Assembly: GCF_016790065.1 (NCBI RefSeq)
Contig: NZ_JAEUPY010000165.1
Location: 1-38,705 of the forward strand
Direction: 5' to 3'
DNA length: 38,705 nt
Source: Steroidobacter sp.
GTDB taxonomy: Bacteria; Pseudomonadota; Gammaproteobacteria; Steroidobacterales; Steroidobacteraceae
Notes under the pieces: generated by a model
The model's input: the letters and a program-made list of their open reading frames with translations, nothing else
The model's database searches: none
Told to the model about the DNA's origin: nothing
Shown: positions 33,306-38,705 of the stretch, piece by piece
Layout of the letters: every line of letters starts with the position of its first letter
Position numbering within the stretch: the first letter of the stretch is position 1
Made by a program: the position numbers and the translations under genes

Positions 33306-34274
33306 GTGCGGCTCGCCGCCCTACCCTGCTTCTTGCTGATCTCGACTGGCGCTGCCGCTGACTCTGTCAGCGGCGGCGATGCCTTCACTGTGCGCGATCA
33401 GAATCCTTTGCTCGCTGGCTTGGGCCTACCGACAGCAATGCCGTCGCGCGTCGCCGATGGCTGGACGACGGGCGTCGATGTGCACTGGGGCAGCACCGCT
33501 CTCATGCAAGAGCGAGGCAGCGAAGCTCTACTCGTCGACGCCGAAACGCGCGAAGCTCGCTTCACCTTGCAAGGCACGCTCTCGGAGCGATTCAGCTGGC
33601 AGGTGCAGCTACCGTATCGATACACCGGCAGCGGCAATCTCGACAGCTTCATCGATGGCTGGCACGACTTCTTCGGCTTGTCCGAAGGCGCTCGGTCGAC
33701 CTTACCTAGCGATCAAATCGACATCGCCTACACGCGTTCGGGCGTACGGGAGCTGGACATCAGATCGTCAGCGAGCGGTCTCGCAGACGTGCAAGCCGCA
33801 CTCGGCTATCGCGTCCACAGCTCAAATGAAACGGCATTGATGACTTGGCTGACCGTCAAGCTTCCGACCGGCGACGCGGACAAACTCACCGGCAGCGGTG
33901 CGACCGATGTTTCTTTGTTGCTTGCCGGCCAGCATCGCATCAACGAACGCTGGTCGGTGTTCGGACAAGCCGCCGGAACCTATCTCGGCGAAGGCAATCT
34001 GCTGCCGGATCAACAACGCAGCGTCGTGTGGAGCGGTATGGCCGGCGTGAGCGTGCTCGCATGGCGCGGGTTATCTTTCAAAGCGCAAGTCGATGCGCAC
34101 ACCGCAGCCTTCGACAGCGATCTGGATTTTTTCAGCGAAGCCGTCGTGCTGACCGTCGGCGGCGACTATCGCTTCGCTTCCGGCTGGCGCCTGGACCTCG
34201 GCGTCAGCGAAGACATTGCTGTCGAACACTCACCCGACGTGGTGTTCATCCTCGGCCTGAAGCAGGGCTGGTAG
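33306..34274 (+). CDS. DUF3187 family protein, probably outer-membrane
   Basis: A 322-residue protein with a signal peptide (FLLISTGAAA). Its beta-strand pattern resembles DUF3187 proteins: RDQNPLLAGLGLPTAMPSRV at the mature start, FSWQVQLPYRYTGSGNLDSF, WHDFFGL, DADKLTGSGATDVSLLLAGQ, and the end VVFILGLKQGW. The DUF3187 family is thought to be outer-membrane barrel-like and is not characterised. Start GTG at 33306 follows the DUF3570 stop by 1 bp, so it is the last gene of the rightward operon. It is convergent with the polyphosphate phosphotransferase gene, 3 bp away. Confidence 0.82.
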   Translation: MRLAALPCFLLISTGAAADSVSGGDAFTVRDQNPLLAGLGLPTAMPSRVADGWTTGVDVHWGSTALMQERGSEALLVDAETREARFTLQGTLSERFSWQVQLPYRYTGSGNLDSFIDGWHDFFGLSEGARSTLPSDQIDIAYTRSGVRELDIRSSASGLADVQAALGYRVHSSNETALMTWLTVKLPTGDADKLTGSGATDVSLLLAGQHRINERWSVFGQAAGTYLGEGNLLPDQQRSVVWSGMAGVSVLAWRGLSFKAQVDAHTAAFDSDLDFFSEAVVLTVGGDYRFASGWRLDLGVSEDIAVEHSPDVVFILGLKQGW

Positions 34275-34277
34275 CTC

Positions 34278-35726
34278 TCAGCGCTCCAACGTTTCGCACA
34301 CCGCTTTGAGTACGGTCAGGCGAGCAAGCTTCTTGTCGTCAGCGGCAACGACCGTCCATTTGGCGTGATCTGCGTCGGTGCGACGAATCATCTCGGCAGC
34401 TGCCGTTTGGTAAGCGTCGTAGTAACGCCGGTTCGCCCAATCTTCGCGATCCACTTTGAAACGCTTCAGCGGATCTTCGTCGCGCGACTTGAAGCGACGC
34501 AACTGCTCGTCCTTACCGACTGACAGCCAGAACTTGGCGACCAACAACCCTTGTTCGGTGAGCTGCCGCTCGAACTCGACGATCTCGGCGTAAGCGCGTT
34601 TCCAATCTGCATCGGGCGTGAGATCGCGCACGCGCTCCACCAGCACCCGTCCATACCAAGAACGATCGAAGATAGCGATGGATCCTTGCGCCGGCACATG
34701 ACGCCAGAACCGCCATAGATACGGATATGACAACTCTTCCGGCGTCGGCGCCGACACCGGTACGACCTGGTACTGCCTCGCGTCCAATGCATGCGTAACG
34801 CGGCGGATTGCGCCGCCCTTGCCGGCCGCATCCATACCTTCGAAGGCCAGCACCAGCCCATGCTTACAGAAGCGCGACTTTTGCACCAAGCGCGCCAGCC
34901 GACCTTGCAACGTTTCGAGCTGACGCTCGTACTCATCGTCATCGACCGGCCGCGCCGGCTGCACCACTTTGACCGGCGCTGCTTTGACCAATTTCTCCTG
35001 CGGCCAATCGCGTCGCTTCTGTTCGCGAGCTTTGATGCCCGCCGCAATTTCGTCGCGCAGGATCTTGCCGACGCTCAGCAACCGATATTCCTCGTCGGTG
35101 CCGTCCACCCGATGCCAGGGCGCGACCTGATGATTCGTGGCCTTCAAGCAGCTCTGCACCACTCGTTGCACGCGCTGGAAATGTTTGGCCTGCCAGCGAT
35201 CTTCCTTGGTGACGCGCCAACGCGTCAGCTTGCTGGCCCGCAACTGCTCGAGGCGGCGCAGCTGAGTTTCATGATCGGTGTGCAAGTAGATCTTGACCAC
35301 TCGCACCCCGTCTCGCACCAGCATGTTTTCGAGCCGGAGAATTCTTTCCACAGCGCGCTTGTCGTGCTGCTGAGCCTTGCTATCCGGCTGGCTGACGCCG
35401 CCGAGATATTCGCCGTACCAGCCGGCGAAGAAAAAAGTGATGCGGCCGCGCGCCGGCAATTTCTGCCAGTAACGCCACAAGGCCGGGAACTTACGATCCT
35501 GAGTGCTGGGCACGCCGAGCGCGTGCACACCGATGTGTTTGGGATCGAGCCACTCGAGCAGCTCGTTGACAGTTTCGCTGCGGCCGGCAGCAGGGGTGCC
35601 GGCAATGATGACGGCGACCGCACAGGATTTAGAAGTATGTAACTTCAGCTGTAGATCGAGCAGCTCATCGCGCAGCGCCGGCAGGGTTCGTTCGAAAGCC
35701 GCCTTGCTGATGCGCCGAACCGCCAT
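34278..35726 (-). CDS. pap: Polyphosphate:AMP phosphotransferase (two-domain PPK2)
   Basis: A 482-residue enzyme with two tandem PPK2 domains. The C-terminal one is active: Walker A EGMDAAGKGGAIRR (296-309) and Walker B IFDRSWYGRVLVERV (352-366). The N-terminal copy is degenerate: GTPAAGRSE replaces the lysine of Walker A by Arg, and FAGWYGEY lacks the DRSWYGR pattern. This matches known class II PPK2 enzymes, which phosphorylate AMP to ADP with polyphosphate. The ATG at 35726 is preceded 3 bp away by the end of the aguA gene, so they are probably co-transcribed. The role would be ADP supply from polyphosphate under energy stress. Confidence 0.95.
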   Translation of the reverse strand: MAVRRISKAAFERTLPALRDELLDLQLKLHTSKSCAVAVIIAGTPAAGRSETVNELLEWLDPKHIGVHALGVPSTQDRKFPALWRYWQKLPARGRITFFFAGWYGEYLGGVSQPDSKAQQHDKRAVERILRLENMLVRDGVRVVKIYLHTDHETQLRRLEQLRASKLTRWRVTKEDRWQAKHFQRVQRVVQSCLKATNHQVAPWHRVDGTDEEYRLLSVGKILRDEIAAGIKAREQKRRDWPQEKLVKAAPVKVVQPARPVDDDEYERQLETLQGRLARLVQKSRFCKHGLVLAFEGMDAAGKGGAIRRVTHALDARQYQVVPVSAPTPEELSYPYLWRFWRHVPAQGSIAIFDRSWYGRVLVERVRDLTPDADWKRAYAEIVEFERQLTEQGLLVAKFWLSVGKDEQLRRFKSRDEDPLKRFKVDREDWANRRYYDAYQTAAAEMIRRTDADHAKWTVVAADDKKLARLTVLKAVCETLER

Positions 35727-35729
35727 GGT

Positions 35730-36854
35730 CTATTTCCTCTTCTGAGCCTTACCGGCCGCTTTTCGCGCCGGCACTTGCTGCGTGATGCAATGAATGTTGC
35801 CGCCGCCGAGCAAAATCTCTCGCGCTTGAACACCGATGATACGGCGCTCCGGAAAGATCTTTTGCAAGGCCCGCGTCGCGGCGCCGTCCTGCTTCGGATC
35901 GAGCAGCGGCATCACGATGGTGGAGTTGCCCATATAAAAGTTCACGTACGACGCGGCCAAGCGCTCGCCCGCTTTGCGCGAGGCGCCGCCTTCAGCCACA
36001 TCGACGTCGAGCGATTCTGCGTGTGTGCGCTTGAGCGGCCCAGGCTGCACCAGCTTGTGCACTTTCAACTTGCGACCTTGCGCGTCACGCGCATCCATCA
36101 AGCGCTCGTAAGCATCTTTCGACACCTGATATTGCGGATCGCGCTTGTTGTCGGTCCAGGTGAGCACGACCTCGCCGGGCCGCGCGAAACAACACAGATT
36201 GTCGACGTGCCCGCTGGTCTCATCGTCGATGACGCCTTTGCCCAGCCAGATGACGCTGGTCACACCCAGATATTCGTGCAACAGGATTTCCAGCTGGCCC
36301 TTGTCGAGCTGCGGATTCCGATGCGGGCTGAGCAGGCATTCCTCGGTGGTAATCAGCGTGCCTTCGCCATCGACATGGAAGGCGCCGCCTTCCATCACCA
36401 ACGGCGCGCGATACCGGTCGCTGCCTTCGATCTCGAGCACCTTACGCGCCACCAGATCGTCCTGGTCCCAAGGGAAATACAAGCCGCCGCTGATACCGCC
36501 CCAAGCGTTGAACACCCAGTCCACACCCCGGGCCTCGCCGCGCGCGTTGACCACGAACGTGGGACCGACATCCCGCATCCAGGCATCGTCGCTCGACAGC
36601 TCCACGACCCGAATCGCATCGGGCAGCATGGAACGCGCCTGCAGGTATTGACCACGAGATGCACCGACGGTGACGGGCTCACCAGTGGCGACTGCCGTAG
36701 CAACGGCTGCGAACGCTTGCTGTGCCGGCTTGGCACCGAGCCGCCAGTTGCTCGAGCGCTCCGGCCACAACATCCAGCAACCGTCATGAGCCTCGAACTC
36801 GGCCGGCATGTGGAAGCCATCGGCCGCGGGCGTGGTATCGAATGTTTTTGTCAT
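35730..36854 (-). CDS. aguA: Agmatine deiminase
   Basis: A 374-residue enzyme converting agmatine to N-carbamoylputrescine and ammonia, the first step in the agmatine route to putrescine. Family marks visible are [20 protein letters not shown], the active-site region [53 protein letters not shown] and the catalytic Cys356 in [15 protein letters not shown]. The length matches the family. The second enzyme of the route (N-carbamoylputrescine amidase) is not in the window. A short Lys-rich C-terminal tail follows the last motif. It lies 3 bp before the polyphosphate phosphotransferase gene, likely in one transcript. Its start is 48 bp after the stop of the zinc-finger gene. Confidence 0.96.
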   Translation of the reverse strand: MTKTFDTTPAADGFHMPAEFEAHDGCWMLWPERSSNWRLGAKPAQQAFAAVATAVATGEPVTVGASRGQYLQARSMLPDAIRVVELSSDDAWMRDVGPTFVVNARGEARGVDWVFNAWGGISGGLYFPWDQDDLVARKVLEIEGSDRYRAPLVMEGGAFHVDGEGTLITTEECLLSPHRNPQLDKGQLEILLHEYLGVTSVIWLGKGVIDDETSGHVDNLCCFARPGEVVLTWTDNKRDPQYQVSKDAYERLMDARDAQGRKLKVHKLVQPGPLKRTHAESLDVDVAEGGASRKAGERLAASYVNFYMGNSTIVMPLLDPKQDGAATRALQKIFPERRIIGVQAREILLGGGNIHCITQQVPARKAAGKAQKRK

Positions 36855-36904
36855 CGGGGCATGTTAGCCAAAGCCCTCACCTCGAAGCGTGAGGTGTTAC
36901 CGAC

Positions 36905-37105
36905 TCAGCGCTGTAACGTGTACTCAGCCGAGCAGTAAGGGCACTTGGCCCAGCCGGTCCGCTCGATGGGCAGGAACACGCGTGGGTGCGAATTCCACAA
37001 GTGCATGCCCGGCATGGGGCAGGCCAGGGGCAGATCGGCCGCGGTCACGGTGTACTGGTTCTGAGCGTTGGGCTGGATCAGCTTGGCGGCAGGTTCAGTC
37101 GTCAT
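36905..37105 (-). CDS. CHCC zinc-finger protein (zf-CHCC family)
   Basis: A 66-residue protein. The motif LACPMPGMHLWNSHPRVFLP and GWAKCPYCSAEYTL gives the four ligands C29, H40, C55 and C58, with the typical HPRVFLPI segment between. The family matches the bacterial relatives of the mitochondrial complex I assembly subunit NDUFS6; a role in bacteria is not firmly assigned. It lies between glnE (3' end, 41 bp away) and aguA and may be transcribed with glnE upstream of it. Confidence 0.9.
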   Translation of the reverse strand: MTTEPAAKLIQPNAQNQYTVTAADLPLACPMPGMHLWNSHPRVFLPIERTGWAKCPYCSAEYTLQR

Positions 37106-37146
37106 GGCAAAGTCGGCGCACGGCTAATGGGGCTGGAGGGGGCGGA

Positions 37147-38705
37147 TTATCGCAGATCGCCCGCCTCGCGCATGACCTCTTGCCAAACTTCCACCACACC
37201 GCGCCGTTCGGCCACGAATTCCGCATCGCTGACCACGTTTTTGGCGCCGTCCAGGGCCAGGCGGTGCATGCGCTGCCGGTATTTGCGGTAGGTCTCGACC
37301 AGAAAGTCCACCCGCGACTGGGGCACCAGGTTGCCCGAGGCCAAGCTTTCGAGCTGCCGGATGTTGTCCGAGAAGGTCACCGTCTCCGGATAGCGATCCG
37401 CCCATTGCAGCATCCAGAACTGCACCAGGAACTCCAGGTCGGCCACCCCGCCGGCATCCTGCTTCAGATCGAACTGCCCGGCGCGCGCCTTGGACAAATT
37501 TTCACGCATGCGCTCGCGCATCTTGCGAACTTCGTCCTTCAGATCGTCACGACGGACGGCCTGACGCAACACATCGATGCGGGCCTGCTCGAACTGCTCG
37601 CAGACATGCGGATCGCCGGCGATGGCCCGAGCGCGTAACAGCGACTGATGCTCCCAAGTCCAAGCCTCGCGAAATTCATACTCCTTGAACGCGGCGAGCG
37701 ACTGCACCAGCAATCCTCGGTTGCCACCGGGCCGCAGCCGCGTATCCACTTCATACAAGCGCCCGGCTGCCGTATGCACGGTCAACAAATGCACCAGGCG
37801 CTGACCGAGCCGTTGGAAGAACACCGTGTTCTCCACCGGTTGCGCGCCATCGGTTCGCTGCGACTCGCCCGCCGAATCGTGCAGGAACACCAGATCCAGA
37901 TCGGAGCCGTAACCTAACTCCAGCCCGCCGAGCTTGCCGTACGCAATCACGATCATGCTGGCGACGCGGGCGGCACCCTGCTCATCGACATAACCAGGCA
38001 CACCATGCTTGGCTGTCATTTGCGCCCAGGCCAGCGACAATGTTTCTTGCACGATCAGCTCGGCAATGTCGGTCAAGCGATCGCTGACCTTCATCAACGG
38101 CAAGCCGGCGGTGAGATCCGCGACCGCCACCCGAAACATCGCGGCACTCTGGAACTGACGCAGGATTTCGACCTGACGTTCTGGATCCTCGTGCTGCATG
38201 CGGCCGCGTGACGACGCGAGATCCTTGGCGAACTGCTCGCGCGAGGGCGCTTCTTCAACGAAGCGCTCGTCGATCAGTTCGTCCAGCAACAACGGCTGAG
38301 CGGCAATTTGATCGGCCAGGAACTGGCTATGCGCACAGAGCTCGACCAAGCGACGCAAGGCCGAGACGTTCTCGGTCAGCAGCGCGAGATACACCGTACG
38401 CCCGGCGATTCTCTCGAAAATACGTAAGGTTCTGGCCAACGTCGTGGTCGGCGCGGTGTCGGACGCAAGCATCGGCAGGATCCGAGCTAACAAATCGCGC
38501 AGGCGACGACGTCCGGTTTCATCCAGACGCCGGTAGTAAGTGCTGGTTCGCAGCTCTTCCAGCCGAGCATTGATGGGATCCGGCTCAGCGACGCCACAGC
38601 TGACAATCATGCGCGCGCGATCGGCCACTTCGGCATCCAGATCGAACGTGGATGCCATCGATGCGATGCCATCGGTGCGCTCGGCCGGACCAAACACGGT
38701 TTGAG
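37147..38705 (-). CDS. glnE: Bifunctional glutamine-synthetase adenylyltransferase/deadenylylase, 5' end outside the window
   Basis: The frame is open to the last base, so about half of the usual 950 residues are upstream of the window. The C-terminal adenylyltransferase half is complete: GKLGGLELGYGSDLDLVFLH carries the nucleotidyltransferase Asp pair, and TAAGRLYEVDTRLRPGGNRG follows, close to Escherichia coli GlnE. The C-terminal helical part reads GQFDLKQDAGGVADLEFLVQ and FVAERRGVVEVWQEVM. The enzyme adds AMP to or removes it from GlnA, directed by PII (GlnB), tuning nitrogen assimilation. Confidence 0.96.
   Translation of the reverse strand, partial: QTVFGPAERTDGIASMASTFDLDAEVADRARMIVSCGVAEPDPINARLEELRTSTYYRRLDETGRRRLRDLLARILPMLASDTAPTTTLARTLRIFERIAGRTVYLALLTENVSALRRLVELCAHSQFLADQIAAQPLLLDELIDERFVEEAPSREQFAKDLASSRGRMQHEDPERQVEILRQFQSAAMFRVAVADLTAGLPLMKVSDRLTDIAELIVQETLSLAWAQMTAKHGVPGYVDEQGAARVASMIVIAYGKLGGLELGYGSDLDLVFLHDSAGESQRTDGAQPVENTVFFQRLGQRLVHLLTVHTAAGRLYEVDTRLRPGGNRGLLVQSLAAFKEYEFREAWTWEHQSLLRARAIAGDPHVCEQFEQARIDVLRQAVRRDDLKDEVRKMRERMRENLSKARAGQFDLKQDAGGVADLEFLVQFWMLQWADRYPETVTFSDNIRQLESLASGNLVPQSRVDFLVETYRKYRQRMHRLALDGAKNVVSDAEFVAERRGVVEVWQEVMREAGDLR

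Noticed and set aside
36875-36896. CCTCAC/GTGAGG inverted repeat between the zinc-finger gene and aguA as a terminator
   Set aside because: Weak stem with alternative pairings and no T run; co-transcription into aguA seems as likely.
1-38705. CRISPR arrays, insertion sequences, tRNA or rRNA genes
   Set aside because: No regularly spaced repeats, transposase-like products or cloverleaf sequences were seen by eye on either strand; a dedicated scan would be needed to exclude a single degenerate tRNA.

Overview
The window is a GC-rich chromosomal stretch of a Gram-negative bacterium. It carries many outer-membrane barrels, lipoproteins, a TonB-dependent receptor, a PlpD-type patatin autotransporter, GlnE and a GlyGly-CTERM-like tail. 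The gene content (a DevBCA-type exporter, DUF3570/DUF4266 proteins, a Gcd-like quinoprotein, zf-CHCC) fits a gammaproteobacterium of the Steroidobacter/Nevskiales kind. That placement is inference. I saw no tRNA, rRNA, CRISPR array, prophage or insertion sequence.

Layout. 1-6186: the 3' part of a subtilisin-like protease, tail-to-tail with a broken amidohydrolase remnant that is on no obvious gene list, then a DUF1345 membrane protein, a lipoprotein glutathione S-transferase, a polysaccharide deacetylase and an FN3/alpha-beta-hydrolase lipoprotein. 6628-10902 (minus): msrA, then a tightly coupled operon of membrane-fusion protein, permease, ATPase (DevBCA type) and fatty-acid hydroxylase, in which every junction is a 4-nt start/stop overlap. 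11138-13895: a quinone-oxidoreductase-like enzyme with a signal peptide, an AraC regulator and a small conserved-looking protein. 13907-20928: the patatin/BamA-like protein, a quinoprotein dehydrogenase followed by a TonB-dependent receptor, and a Uma2 protein.

21144-34274 is the most interesting part: two divergent gene sets around a 500-bp control region. Leftward are a single-heme periplasmic protein, a diheme lipoprotein with a LamG-like domain, and a Tat-exported DUF1501 protein. Rightward are a diheme hydrazine-synthase-alpha-like lipoprotein, an SH3/beta-barrel protein, a barrel lipoprotein, a TlpA-like thioredoxin, a DUF4266 lipoprotein, a DUF3570 protein and a DUF3187 protein. All ten products carry export signals, and three carry five CXXCH haem sites in total. 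The set looks like an uncharacterised envelope redox system.

34278-38705 (minus) is housekeeping: a two-domain polyphosphate:AMP phosphotransferase, agmatine deiminase, a CHCC zinc-finger protein and the 3' half of glnE, cut by the window end.
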